The translations under genes and the position numbers were made by a program. Positions 37,121 through 46,447 of a stretch of 64,000 nucleotides of DNA are shown piece by piece. Below the pieces are notes generated by a model. It was given only the letters and a program-made list of their open reading frames with translations, did not search any database and had not been told where the DNA came from. Source of the stretch: Burkholderia sp. SRS-46 (GTDB lineage Bacteria > Pseudomonadota > Gammaproteobacteria > Burkholderiales > Burkholderiaceae); the NCBI RefSeq assembly GCF_004343775.1, contig NZ_PTXL01000002.1:310001-374000 (forward strand). Direction: 5' to 3'. Each line of letters opens with the position of its first letter. The stretch's first letter is position 1.

Positions 37121-37561
37121 TCACTCCCCGCTGGTGTCGATCAGGTTGCCGCGAACCCGCCCGAGCAGGCGGATCAGCGTGTCGCGCTCGTCCTGCGCGA
37201 GGCCGCGCAGCCCGTCGTCGGCGACCGTGTCGCCCACTTCCAGCATCTGCGGAAACAACTCGCGCGACTTGTCCGTCAGGCGGATCACGAACGCGCGCCG
37301 GTCGTCGTCGTTCGCGATGCGCTCGATCCAGCCGCAGCTTTCCATCCGGTCGAGCAGCCGGGTCAGTGTGATCGGTGCGATCTCCAGCCACTCGGCCAGC
37401 CGCGCCTGGTTCATTTCGCCCTTCCACGTCAGGTAGGCGAGCACGCGGCTCTGGGCGCGCGTGACCCCGAGGCGCTTCGCGCGCCGGTCGTACAGGCGTC
37501 CGTACAGCCGGGCGACATCGGAAATCAGGTAGCCGATCCGGCTCTCGTAAGTCTTGTCCAT
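37121..37561 (-). CDS. MarR-family repressor
   Basis: A 146-residue MarR regulator. The winged helix spans about 40-100 (LGVTRAQSRVLAYL, NQARLAEWLEIAPITLTRLLDRME, DDRRAFVIRLT). It is divergent from a DHA2 drug-efflux pump, with a perfect 20-base MarR-type palindrome between them, the classic layout for a ligand-released repressor of an efflux gene. ATG 37561 begins the conserved first helix. Confidence 0.9.
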   Translation of the reverse strand: MDKTYESRIGYLISDVARLYGRLYDRRAKRLGVTRAQSRVLAYLTWKGEMNQARLAEWLEIAPITLTRLLDRMESCGWIERIANDDDRRAFVIRLTDKSRELFPQMLEVGDTVADDGLRGLAQDERDTLIRLLGRVRGNLIDTSGE

Positions 37562-37626
37562 GCGCGGAATTATAGGGTCAAGCCGACGACGGGCGGGCTC
37601 CGGCCGGGCTGCCGATAAGCAAGGAT

Positions 37627-37646
37627 ATAATAAGCACACTTATTAT
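37627..37646. promoter_or_regulatory. MarR operator
   Basis: ATAATAAG-CACA-CTTATTAT, a perfect inverted repeat with eight-base arms, lies between the divergent MarR and efflux genes (66 bases from the repressor ATG and 52 from the pump start). AT-rich 16-20-base dyads are typical MarR sites. Confidence 0.75.
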
Positions 37647-37697
37647 CTAGAAAGCGCCCGACTTCGAGCGAGGCGCCGGCCCCTTGGAGACATCCCG

Positions 37698-39236
37698 TTG
37701 AGCCACGCTCATGCCGCCCCCGCCCCGACGCCCGCGCTGAACCGGCCGATGCTGACGCTGTCGATCATGCTCGCGACGCTGATCCAGACCCTCGACAGCA
37801 CGATCGCGAACGTCGCGCTGCCGCACATGCAGGGCAGCCTGTCCGCGTCGCAGGACGAGATCACCTGGGTGCTGACCTCGTACATCGTCGCGGCCGCGAT
37901 CGCGACGCCGCTCACCGGCTGGCTGTCCGACCGGCTCGGCATGAAGCGGCTGCTGACGATCTCGATCGCCGGCTTCACGGTGGCCTCCGCGCTATGCGGG
38001 CTGTCCGACTCGCTCGTGCAGATCGTCGCGTCGCGGCTGCTGCAGGGGGTGTTCGGCGCCGCGCTGGTGCCGCTGTCGCAGTCGATCCTGCTCGACATCA
38101 ACCCGCGCGAGAAACAGGGCCAAGCGATGGCGATCTGGGGGATGGGCGTGATGGTCGGGCCGATCCTCGGCCCGACGCTCGACGGCTGGCTCACCGACAG
38201 CTACAACTGGCGCTGGGTGTTCTTCATCAACGTGCCGATCGGCGCATTCGCGCTGGCCGGCGTGCTGACCTTCCTGCCGGCGCGGCCCGCGCGCGCGCAC
38301 GTGAAATTCGACGCGTTCGGCTTCGCGACGCTCGCGCTCGCGATCGGCGCGTTCCAGGCGATGCTCGACCGCGGCGAGCAGCTCGACTGGTTCGGCTCGT
38401 ACGAGATCCGGATCGAGGCGCTGGTCGCCGCGCTCGCCTTCGCGTTCTTCCTCGCGCACACGGCGACCGTCGGCAAGGCGTCGTTCTTCAAGTCGGAGCT
38501 GTTGCGCGACCCGAACTTCGCCGCCGGCACGCTGTTCATCTTCGTGGTCGGCGCGGTGCTCTACGCGACCCGCGCGCTGCTGCCCCCGATGCTGCAGAAC
38601 CTGATGGGCTACCCGGTCGCCACCACCGGGCTCGTCACCGCGCCGAGCGGCGCGGGCACGATGATCGCGATGCTGTTCGTCGGACGGCTGTTGAAATATG
38701 TCGATGCGCGGCTGCTGCTGCTCGCGGGGTTGTCGATCTCCGCGCTCGCGCTGTGGCAGATGATGCAGTACACGGTCGTGCTGTCGGAAGCGGACATCGT
38801 GTGGCCCGGGGTGGTCCAGGGCTTCGGGCTGGGGCTCGTGTTCGTGCCGCTGAGCGCGCTGTCGTTCTCGACGCTCGCGCCCGAGCTGCGCGCGGACGGC
38901 ACCGCGACCTACAGCCTGATGCGCAACATCGGCAGCAGCATCGGCATCTCGATCGTGCAGACGCTGATGACGCGCAATACGCAGGTCGCGCACGCCGATC
39001 TCGCGGCCCACATCACGCCGTTCGATCCGGCGGTGCAGGCGATCGTCGGCAGCGGCAGCCGCGTCGACATCGCGCTGCTCGACCGCACGATCAACCAGCA
39101 GGCGTCGATGATCGCGTACCTGAACGATTTCAAGCTGATGTTCGTCGCGACGCTGCTGATGATTCCGTTGCTGCTGATGATCCGGCCGGCCGCGCCGGCC
39201 GGCGGCGACGACATCGCGCACGCGGCGATGGATTGA
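37698..39236 (+). CDS. DHA2-family (EmrB/QacA) drug efflux transporter
   Basis: A 512-residue 14-helix major facilitator exporter. DHA2 motifs are visible: LDSTIANVALPHMQGSL in helix 1, WLSDRLGMKRLL between helices 2 and 3, and the antiporter motif GPILGPTLDGWL in helix 5. The start is TTG at 37698 with GGAG eight bases before; the next in-frame ATG (37750) would remove only the cytoplasmic leader. No EmrA membrane-fusion gene is adjacent. Control by the divergent MarR protein is likely. Confidence 0.87.
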   Translation: MSHAHAAPAPTPALNRPMLTLSIMLATLIQTLDSTIANVALPHMQGSLSASQDEITWVLTSYIVAAAIATPLTGWLSDRLGMKRLLTISIAGFTVASALCGLSDSLVQIVASRLLQGVFGAALVPLSQSILLDINPREKQGQAMAIWGMGVMVGPILGPTLDGWLTDSYNWRWVFFINVPIGAFALAGVLTFLPARPARAHVKFDAFGFATLALAIGAFQAMLDRGEQLDWFGSYEIRIEALVAALAFAFFLAHTATVGKASFFKSELLRDPNFAAGTLFIFVVGAVLYATRALLPPMLQNLMGYPVATTGLVTAPSGAGTMIAMLFVGRLLKYVDARLLLLAGLSISALALWQMMQYTVVLSEADIVWPGVVQGFGLGLVFVPLSALSFSTLAPELRADGTATYSLMRNIGSSIGISIVQTLMTRNTQVAHADLAAHITPFDPAVQAIVGSGSRVDIALLDRTINQQASMIAYLNDFKLMFVATLLMIPLLLMIRPAAPAGGDDIAHAAMD

Positions 39237-39381
39237 CGCGCGGACGAAGCGCCGAAGCGTACGGCATCGCACCGGCTCCCAAAACGCGTGCGGCGCACGG
39301 GCGACGATGGCCCGTGCGCCGCGCGCGCAGTCGATCGCGGTCAGCGCGGCGGACATGGTCGCCCGCGCCGCCGCGTCGGGG

Positions 39382-40896
39382 TCAGCCTTTCATCGACCCG
39401 GTCCGCACGAACCGCTCGTGCCACGACAGCGCTTCGCCGAGCAGGTGCGGCGTCTGCTTGCCGAAGCTCTCGCGGCACGCGCGTTCGAAGTAATCCTCGA
39501 GCATCGGCCGGAAATCCGGATGCGCGCAGGTCGCGATGATCTTGCGCGCGCGCTGCTTCGGCGACAGGCCGCGCAAATCGGCCAGGCCCTGCTCGGTGAC
39601 GACCACCGCGACGTCGTGCTCGGTGTGGTCGACGTGGCTCGCCATCGGCACGATCCGCGAGATCGCCCCGCCCTTCGCGGTGCTCGCCGACATGAAGCAC
39701 GACAGGTAGCCGTTGCGCGCGAAGTCGCCCGAGCCGCCGATGCCGTTCTGGATCTTCGTGCCCATCACGTGCGTCGAGTTCACGTTGCCGTAGATGTCGG
39801 CCTCGATCATCCCGTTCATCGCGATGCAGCCGAGCCGGCGCACGAGTTCCGGATGGTTGCTGATCTCCTGCGGGCGCAGCACGATCTTCTCGCGGAACGT
39901 CGCGATCTCGTCGGAGAAGCGCTTCACCGCGTCGGGGCTCAGCGACAGCGCGGTGGCCGACGCGAAGTTCAGCGTGCCGTCCGCGAGCAGGTCGAGCATC
40001 CCGTCCTGGATCACTTCCGTATACGCGGCGAGGTTCGAGAAGCCGGCCGAGCTGAGTTCCGCGAGCACCGCGTTGGTGATGTTGCCCACGCCCGACTGCA
40101 GCGGCAGCAGGTTTTCAGGCAGGCGGCCGCGCTTCACTTCGTGGCGCAGGAAGTCGATCAGTTGCCCCGCGATCTGCTTCGACGTCTCGTCCGGCGCGGA
40201 GAACGCGTTGCTGCGGTCCGGGGCATCGGTCTCGACGATCGCGATGATCTTGTCGGCCGGGCAGCGCAGGTACGGCTCGCCGATCCGGTCGTCGCTCTTC
40301 GTCAGCGGAATCGGCTTGCGGTGCGGCGGCAGCGCGGTGCCGTAATAGATGTCGTGCATTCCGTCGAGGCCGAGCGGCTGGCGCGAATTGACCTCGAGGA
40401 TCACGTGCTTCGCCTGCTCGAGCCACGTCTTGTTGTTGCCGACCGACGCGGACGGGATCAGCAGCCCGTCCTCGCGAATGCCGGCGACTTCGATGATCGC
40501 GACGTCGAGCTCGCCGAACAGCCCGAACCACGCATATTGCGCGACGTGGCTCAGGTGGATGTCCTGGTACTCGACTTCGCCAGCGTTGATCTTGTCGCGC
40601 AGCGTCGGATCCGACTGGTACGGCAGCCGCATCGAGATGCCGTTCGTGCGGGCGAGCGCGCCGTCGAGTTCCGGCGCGGTCGACGCGCCCGTCAGCACGT
40701 TGATGCGGAAGTCTTCGCCGCGTGCGTGCGAGGCCTCGATGTGCGCGGCGAGCGCGGCCGGCACGGCTTTCGGGTAGCCCGAACCGGTGAAGCCGCTCAT
40801 GGCGACGGTCATGCCGGGACGGATCAGGGCGGCGGCTTCGTCGGCGGTGCGGACGAGCGAACGCAGGGCGGGGGCAAGAATGCGTGATGAGGACAT
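39382..40896 (-). CDS. Acetyl/propionyl-CoA:succinate CoA-transferase (Cat1/ScpC-type)
   Basis: A 504-residue class I CoA transferase of the acetyl-CoA hydrolase/transferase family. The oxyanion motif NGIGGSGDFARNG and a candidate catalytic Glu in AAYTEVIQDGML are present; GFTGSGYPKAVP near residue 35 is the CoA-binding N-terminal loop. Members move CoA between succinate and acetate or propionate; simple hydrolase activity is the older annotation. ATG 40896 is preferred to 40995, which would add a basic non-conserved leader. It stands alone. Confidence 0.85.
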   Translation of the reverse strand: MSSSRILAPALRSLVRTADEAAALIRPGMTVAMSGFTGSGYPKAVPAALAAHIEASHARGEDFRINVLTGASTAPELDGALARTNGISMRLPYQSDPTLRDKINAGEVEYQDIHLSHVAQYAWFGLFGELDVAIIEVAGIREDGLLIPSASVGNNKTWLEQAKHVILEVNSRQPLGLDGMHDIYYGTALPPHRKPIPLTKSDDRIGEPYLRCPADKIIAIVETDAPDRSNAFSAPDETSKQIAGQLIDFLRHEVKRGRLPENLLPLQSGVGNITNAVLAELSSAGFSNLAAYTEVIQDGMLDLLADGTLNFASATALSLSPDAVKRFSDEIATFREKIVLRPQEISNHPELVRRLGCIAMNGMIEADIYGNVNSTHVMGTKIQNGIGGSGDFARNGYLSCFMSASTAKGGAISRIVPMASHVDHTEHDVAVVVTEQGLADLRGLSPKQRARKIIATCAHPDFRPMLEDYFERACRESFGKQTPHLLGEALSWHERFVRTGSMKG

Positions 40897-41470
40897 GGCA
40901 GATTTCAAACGCGTTTTGGTCTGTCGTTGACGCCGCGGGGGGTGTCTCCTGAGCGGCGTGAAACCCTTGGGGCCGCGATCGGCGGCCGGCACCACAGGTA
41001 CGGACCGAGTATCGCAGAGGCCGCATCCGCGAAATGTCCGCCGGATGCAAAAGACCCTTCCTGAATTTGCCGGATATCGAACGGCCGTTCTGTGACAGGC
41101 GGCGCGCCCGCGCAGGCGGCGGATTGTCGGCCGATGCGCGGGCCGCGCGCATGATCCGCGTCAAGGTTTGCGTCGATCGCAGTCGAAAAAACCGGCATCG
41201 GACGCGGCTTGCCGCCGGCCGCCCGACGCCCCCCGACATGCATGGACGGCGCGCCTTGCACAAGCGGACCACGACGCCCACACTGGATCGTGGCGCGCCG
41301 TCCGGCGCGGGCCGGGCGGAACGGGCCACGCGCATCCAGATGGTGCAAATCCGCTGCTTTCGCACCGGAAATGGCCGTGCGGCCCTTCTGCAACGCGCAG
41401 TAACACCGGATAATGTCAGGAGATTGAACGGAAAAAAGCAGCGACTTACAAATCCGTATATATTTCGCCG
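40897..41470. other. 574-base intergenic region
   Basis: Lies between the divergent CoA-transferase and phosphonate operon. Short frames here lack homology, ribosome-binding sites and consistent codon use, so none is called. The last 70 bases are AT-richer (GGATAATG at 41408-41415 resembles a -10 element), probably the phosphonate operon promoter. No Pho box was recognised. Confidence 0.5.
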
Positions 41471-42151
41471 ATGGACCAAAGAAAAACCGCCACACGCCCC
41501 GAGCCACCGCTACCCCGCACATGGGACGCGCGGCTCGCGCGCTCGCTTGTCCGGCCGCTCGTCGATACGCCGGTTACCCCGAATCACCTCACTACCGTTC
41601 GCCTGCTGATCGGCCTCGCCGGCGCCTGGTGCCTGGCGCAGGGCGGCTTTGCATGGAGCAATGCCGGCGCGTTCCTGATCGTGCTGTCCAACTTCGTCGA
41701 CCATACCGACGGCGAACTCGCGCGCATCAGCGGCAAGACCAGCAAGATCGGGCATTTCTACGACCTCGCGGCGGACGCGCTCGTCACGATCGCGCTGTTC
41801 GTCAGCATGGGCATGGGCATCGTCGCCGAAGGCGGCCAGATGGCCGCGCCGCCGGTGCTGCTCGGCGCAGCCGCCGGCGCGGCGGTCGCGCTGATCTTCT
41901 ATCTGCGCATGCGCATCGAATCGTTCGCCGGCAAGTCCGGCACGAAGCAGGCGTTCGTCGGCGGTTTCGAGACCGAAGACGTCCTCTACCTGTTGCCGCT
42001 CGTGACGCTCGCGAACAGCGTCGAGCCGTTTCTCCTCGCGGCGTCGATCGGCGCGCCGCTGTTCGCCGCATGGGTCGTGATCGACTGGTGGCGCATCGTC
42101 CGGCGCGGCACCCTGCCGCCGAACCCAACCGAAATCCAGGCAAGCAAATGA
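41471..42151 (+). CDS. CDP-alcohol phosphatidyltransferase-family enzyme
   Basis: A 226-residue membrane enzyme with the full CDP-alcohol motif DHTDGELAR...GHFYDLAAD (D-x2-DG-x2-AR-x8-G-x3-D-x3-D) at about residues 77-99 and five to six hydrophobic helices. Such enzymes transfer the head group of a CMP-activated alcohol or phosphonate to a lipid hydroxyl. Placed first in an operon that makes aminoethylphosphonate and a nucleotidyltransferase, it is the best candidate for putting CMP-aminoethylphosphonate onto a lipid. No clear ribosome-binding site precedes the ATG. It overlaps the next gene by ATGA. Confidence 0.88.
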   Translation: MDQRKTATRPEPPLPRTWDARLARSLVRPLVDTPVTPNHLTTVRLLIGLAGAWCLAQGGFAWSNAGAFLIVLSNFVDHTDGELARISGKTSKIGHFYDLAADALVTIALFVSMGMGIVAEGGQMAAPPVLLGAAAGAAVALIFYLRMRIESFAGKSGTKQAFVGGFETEDVLYLLPLVTLANSVEPFLLAASIGAPLFAAWVVIDWWRIVRRGTLPPNPTEIQASK

Positions 42152-42954
42152 CTTCAAGCACGCGCGACGAATCCGTGCTGACCCCGGCACGCCCCGCGCC
42201 CGTGCGCGCGGCGGCCGATCCCGACCGCACCGTGGCCGACTCCGTCGGCCGGCTCGACGTCGGCCGCCTGCGCGACGACTACACGCGCCAGGGGTCGTTC
42301 CTGTACCTCGACGCATTCCTGCCGCCCGAAGCGCACGCGAAGCTCGCGGATGCCGCGCGCACGCTGCAGGCCGCCCTCAACCGCAATTACCTGCCCGGCC
42401 ACAAGCAGGGCGGCAGCGTGAGCCGCCACACGATCGACGCAAAGGCGCCGTACATCGCCGAGCTGTACCGCTCGAAGGCGCTGATCGGCCTCCTCGAGAA
42501 GCTGACCGGCGACACGCTGCTGCTGTCGCCGGACGACGATCCGCACGCATACGCGCTGTATTACTACACGAAGCCGGGCGACCACATCGGCTGGCACTAC
42601 GACACGTCGTACTACGACGGCCGCCGCTACACGCTGCTGATCGGCGTGATCGACGATTCGTCGTGCCGCCTCGATTACGAACTGCATACGCGCAACCCGG
42701 ACGTCGCCGACGAGCCGGGCTCGGTGCAGATCGCCGACGGCGGCATCGTGCTGTTCGACGGCGACAAGCTGCGCCACCGCATCACGCCGCTCGGCCAGAA
42801 CGAGATGCGCGTGTCGCTCACGTTCGAATACGTCACCGACCCCGGCATGCGGCCGTGGAAGCGTTTCATCTCGAACATGAAGGACGCGATCGCGTATTTC
42901 GGCTTCCGCCAGGTGTTCAAGCAACTGGCGTCGCGACGCGCGACGGGCTCATGA
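42148..42954 (+). CDS. HalD/BesD-like Fe(II)/2-oxoglutarate oxygenase
   Basis: A 268-residue oxygenase whose core resembles the HalD/BesD amino-acid halogenases. The iron triad reads HYD (His150, Asp152) and His210, with Arg221 placed to bind 2-oxoglutarate. Because Asp152 is present instead of Gly, hydroxylation rather than halogenation is expected. A possible substrate is aminoethylphosphonate or its lipid, giving the 1-hydroxy form. It overlaps both neighbours by ATGA. The first 35 residues are Pro/Ala-rich and probably disordered. Confidence 0.75.
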   Translation: MTSSTRDESVLTPARPAPVRAAADPDRTVADSVGRLDVGRLRDDYTRQGSFLYLDAFLPPEAHAKLADAARTLQAALNRNYLPGHKQGGSVSRHTIDAKAPYIAELYRSKALIGLLEKLTGDTLLLSPDDDPHAYALYYYTKPGDHIGWHYDTSYYDGRRYTLLIGVIDDSSCRLDYELHTRNPDVADEPGSVQIADGGIVLFDGDKLRHRITPLGQNEMRVSLTFEYVTDPGMRPWKRFISNMKDAIAYFGFRQVFKQLASRRATGS

Positions 42955-43952
42955 CACGCGCCGGCATGATCCTGCTGTCCCTCGGGACGGCCCTGTTCGT
43001 GGCCCTGCTCGCGTGGCAGGGCGTCGGCGCGGTCGCGTCGACGTTCCTCGCGGCCGGCTGGGGGCTCGCGCTCGTCGCGGCGTTCCACGTCGTGCCGCTC
43101 GCGATCGACGCAGTGGCGATTTCCGTGATGTTCCGCCGCGGCCAGCCTGGCGCCGCGCTCGGCGACGCGCTGCGCGCGCGCTGGGTCGGCGAATCGGTGA
43201 ACAGCCTGCTGCCCGCCGGGCAGATCGGCGGGCCGGTGCTGATGGTGCGCCATCTGGCGCAGCGCGGCACCCGGATGGCGGACGCCGCGGCGGCCATCAC
43301 CGTCAGCACGACGATGCAGGCGCTCGCCCAGATGGCGTTCGCGCTGATCGGCATCGCCGCGTTCAGCGCCTACGCGACGCACGAGTCGGTCGCCCACCTG
43401 CGCACGCCCGCGCTGATCGCCACGGGCGTGCTCGGCGCCCTCGCCGCGCTGTTCTACGCGGCGCAGCGGCGCGGGCTGTTCGGCCGCGGCCTGCGCCTCG
43501 CGTCGAAGCTGCTCGGCCCGCGCGACTGGTCGTCGCTCGCCACCCGCGCGGACGCGATCGACGCGGCAGTCGGCGCGTTGTACCGCGACCGCCGCAAGGT
43601 GGCGTCGACCTTCGCGCTGAGCCTCCTCGGCTGGATCGTCGGCACCGCCGAAGTGTGGCTCGCGCTCCATTTCCTCGGGCATCCGGTAAGCTGGCTCGAC
43701 GCGCTGCTGCTCGAAAGCGTCGGCCAGGCGATCCGCGGTGCCGCCTTCGCGATCCCCGGATCGCTCGGCGCGCAGGAAGGCGGCTACCTGCTGCTCGCGC
43801 CGCTCGTCGGCCTGCCGCCCGATGCCGCGCTCGCGCTGTCGCTCGCGAAGCGTGCGCGCGAGCTCGCGCTCGGCCTGCCCGGCCTGCTCTATCTGCATTT
43901 CAGTGAACGAAACTGGCAGCGGCGCCGTGCGCCGCAGCCCCTCGCCGACTGA
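42951..43952 (+). CDS. HpnL-like / LPG-synthase-TM family membrane protein
   Basis: A 333-residue integral membrane protein with about eight helices, of the flippase-like UPF0104/HpnL group. Signature parts are [21 protein letters not shown] and [17 protein letters not shown], also seen in hopanoid-locus HpnL proteins. Such proteins are thought to move lipids across or between membranes. In this operon it may export the phosphonate-bearing lipid. Overlaps the oxygenase gene by ATGA. Confidence 0.82.
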   Translation: MTRAGMILLSLGTALFVALLAWQGVGAVASTFLAAGWGLALVAAFHVVPLAIDAVAISVMFRRGQPGAALGDALRARWVGESVNSLLPAGQIGGPVLMVRHLAQRGTRMADAAAAITVSTTMQALAQMAFALIGIAAFSAYATHESVAHLRTPALIATGVLGALAALFYAAQRRGLFGRGLRLASKLLGPRDWSSLATRADAIDAAVGALYRDRRKVASTFALSLLGWIVGTAEVWLALHFLGHPVSWLDALLLESVGQAIRGAAFAIPGSLGAQEGGYLLLAPLVGLPPDAALALSLAKRARELALGLPGLLYLHFSERNWQRRRAPQPLAD

Positions 43953-43994
43953 TCGGACACCCGTCGATCCGTCGTTTTTTTGGTTGGAGAACAC

Positions 43995-44762
43995 ATGCGA
44001 GCCATCATTCTTGCGGCAGGCCTCGGCTTGCGCCTGCAGCAACCGCCCGAAGCGCAATACCCGAAGTGTCTGCTGCGCTTCGACGACACCTCGTTGCTCG
44101 AGCGCCATCTGCGCGTGCTCGACGCGGCGGGCGTCGACGAGATCGTGCTCGGGCTCGGCTTTCAGCACGAGAAGGTCGAGCAGGAACTGAAGCGCCTCGG
44201 CCGCCAGGCCGAGATCGTGATCAACGACCGCTACGACCTCGGCAGCGTGCTGACCGTGCATACCGTCGCCGATGCGATGACGCGCGGCGGCGACGTGTTG
44301 CTGATGGACGCGGACGTGCTGTACGACGAGAACATCCTGCACGCGCTGGTGGCCGATTCCGACAAGGCGGTCGACCGCCTGCTGATCGACCGCGACTTCG
44401 AGGCCGGCGACGAGCCCGTCAAGCTGTGCCTGAAGAACGGCGTGCCGGTCGAACTGCGCAAGCAGCTCGCGGTCGACCTCGAATACGACACGATCGGCGA
44501 ATCGGTCGGCTTCTTCCGCTTCACCGAAGGCACCGCACGCCGCCTCGCGACGATCGTCGCGGGCTACATCGACAGCGGCCGCGCGAACATGCCGCACGAG
44601 GAAGCCGTGCGCGACCTGCTGCTCGAAGGCGGTCATTCGTTCGACGTCGCCGACGTCACCGGCTCGCCGTGGATCGAGATCGACTTCCCGAACGACGTCG
44701 CCCGCGCCACGCAAGAAATCCTCCCCCTGATTCAACGCACTACCGCAGGAGCCGCACGATGA
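43995..44762 (+). CDS. pntC: Phosphonate nucleotidyltransferase (PntC-like)
   Basis: A 255-residue nucleotidyltransferase with the standard N-terminal loop [10 protein letters not shown] followed by PKCLL and the metal Asp pair in [10 protein letters not shown]. PntC-type enzymes join CTP and 2-aminoethylphosphonate into CMP-aminoethylphosphonate, the activated form used for lipid or glycan decoration. GGAG lies seven bases before the ATG. It overlaps the PEP mutase gene by ATGA. The substrate is inferred from the operon. Confidence 0.82.
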   Translation: MRAIILAAGLGLRLQQPPEAQYPKCLLRFDDTSLLERHLRVLDAAGVDEIVLGLGFQHEKVEQELKRLGRQAEIVINDRYDLGSVLTVHTVADAMTRGGDVLLMDADVLYDENILHALVADSDKAVDRLLIDRDFEAGDEPVKLCLKNGVPVELRKQLAVDLEYDTIGESVGFFRFTEGTARRLATIVAGYIDSGRANMPHEEAVRDLLLEGGHSFDVADVTGSPWIEIDFPNDVARATQEILPLIQRTTAGAAR

Positions 44763-46447
44763 ACGCACGCGAACCCAATTTCACCGAATCGCGCAGCGCA
44801 CGCCTGCGCCGCATGCTCGTCAGCAGCGACCTCGAATTCCTGATGGAAGCGCACAACGGCCTGTCCGCGCGGATCGTCCGCGAAGCGGGCTTCAAAGGCA
44901 TCTGGGCGTCCGGCCTCGCGATCTCCGCGCAGTTCGGCGTGCGCGACAACAACGAGGCGAGCTGGACCCAGGTCGTCGACGTGCTCGAGTTCATGGCCGA
45001 CGCGAGCGACCTGCCGATCCTGCTCGACGGCGACACCGGCTACGGCAACTTCAACAACGTGCGCCGCCTCGTGAAGAAGCTCGAGCAGCGCGGCATCGCC
45101 GGCGTCTGTATCGAGGACAAGCAGTTCCCGAAAACGAACAGCTTCATCGACGGCGAACGCCAGCCGCTCGCCGAGATCGACGAGTTCTGCGGCAAGATCA
45201 AGGCCGGCAAGGATTCGCAGAGCGACCCCGACTTCTCCATCGTCGCGCGCGTCGAGGCGCTGATCGCGGGCTGGGGGATGGACGAGGCGCTGCGCCGCGC
45301 GAACGCGTACGCAGAAGCCGGCGCGGACGCGATCCTGATCCACAGCAAGCTGTCGCGCCCGGACGAGATCCTGCAGTTCGCGCGCGAATGGAGCGGCAAG
45401 GCGCCGCTCGTGATCGTGCCGACCAAGTACTACAGCACGCCGACCGACGTGTTCCGCCAGGCCGGCATCAGCACCGTGATCTGGGCGAACCACCTGATCC
45501 GCGCGTCCGCGTCGGCGATGCAGGCCGTCGCGCGCGAGATCCACGAAAACGAGACGCTGATCAACGTCGAGGACCGCGTCGCGTCGGTCAACGAAATCTT
45601 CCGCCTGCAGGACGCCGACGAATACTCGGCGGCCGAGCGCATCTACCTGTCGTCGTCGTCGCGCGCGTCGAACGCCGCGATCGTGCTCGCCGCGAGCCGC
45701 GGCAAGGGGCTGGAAGCCGTCACCGAGGACAAGCCCAAGGTGATGCTGCCGGTCGCCGGCAAGCCGCTGCTGCGCTGGCTCGTCGACGGCTTCAAGAAAC
45801 ACGGCGTGAACGACATCACCGTGGTGGGCGGCTATCGCGCCGACGCGATCGACACGTCGGGCATCAAGCTCGTCGTCAACGAGCGCCATGCGCAGACGGG
45901 CGAGCTCGCGTCGCTCGCGTGCGCGGCCGAGCGCCTGACGGGCGACACCGTGATCTCGTACGGCGACCTGCTGTTCCGCAGCTACATCCTGCGCGACCTC
46001 GCGGAGAGCGAGGCCGAGTTCAGCGTCGTCGTCGATTCGTCGCTGACGCAGCCGTCGAACCAGAGCGTGCGCGATTTCGCGCTCTGCTCGGCGACCGACG
46101 ACCGCGGCCTGTTCGGCCAGAAGACCTACCTGCAACGCGTGTCGAGCGACGTCGCCGCAGGCACGCCGCACGGCCGCTGGATCGGCCTGCTGAACGTGCG
46201 CGGCGCGGGTGTCGCGCGCCTGAAGGCGATGCTCGCGACGCTGCAGGCACGCGCCGATTTCGACACGCTCGACATCCCGTCCCTGCTCAACGAACTGATC
46301 GCCGCCGGCGAGAAGATCGAGGTGCAGTACGTGCACGGCCACTGGCGCGGCGTCAACGATCTGGAAGACTTCCGCCGCGCGGGCGACTTCGCGCACGGCC
46401 AGACGCCGCTGTCCGAACCGGGCGCCGGCAACGGGGGCGCGCAATGA
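44759..46447 (+). CDS. pepM: Phosphoenolpyruvate mutase fused to a nucleotidyltransferase domain
   Basis: A 562-residue fusion. Residues about 15-290 are a PEP mutase making the C-P bond of phosphonopyruvate: the hallmark [11 protein letters not shown] is at 119-129 and the Mg-binding DGDTGYGN at 90-97. Residues about 305-545 are a nucleotidyltransferase whose first loop ([20 protein letters not shown]) keeps the PK-x-ML part but not the usual GxGxR. Ppm-NTase fusions are known in phosphonate clusters. AGGAG precedes the ATG, which overlaps the stop of the separate NTase gene. Confidence 0.93.
   Translation: MNAREPNFTESRSARLRRMLVSSDLEFLMEAHNGLSARIVREAGFKGIWASGLAISAQFGVRDNNEASWTQVVDVLEFMADASDLPILLDGDTGYGNFNNVRRLVKKLEQRGIAGVCIEDKQFPKTNSFIDGERQPLAEIDEFCGKIKAGKDSQSDPDFSIVARVEALIAGWGMDEALRRANAYAEAGADAILIHSKLSRPDEILQFAREWSGKAPLVIVPTKYYSTPTDVFRQAGISTVIWANHLIRASASAMQAVAREIHENETLINVEDRVASVNEIFRLQDADEYSAAERIYLSSSSRASNAAIVLAASRGKGLEAVTEDKPKVMLPVAGKPLLRWLVDGFKKHGVNDITVVGGYRADAIDTSGIKLVVNERHAQTGELASLACAAERLTGDTVISYGDLLFRSYILRDLAESEAEFSVVVDSSLTQPSNQSVRDFALCSATDDRGLFGQKTYLQRVSSDVAAGTPHGRWIGLLNVRGAGVARLKAMLATLQARADFDTLDIPSLLNELIAAGEKIEVQYVHGHWRGVNDLEDFRRAGDFAHGQTPLSEPGAGNGGAQ

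Noticed and set aside
41034..41470. Several overlapping short frames between the CoA-transferase and phosphonate operon
   Set aside because: No homology, no ribosome-binding site and inconsistent codon use in every frame.
42148..42954. Assignment of the oxygenase as a halogenase
   Set aside because: The second iron ligand is Asp (HxD), whereas halogenases of this fold need Gly or Ala there to leave room for chloride.
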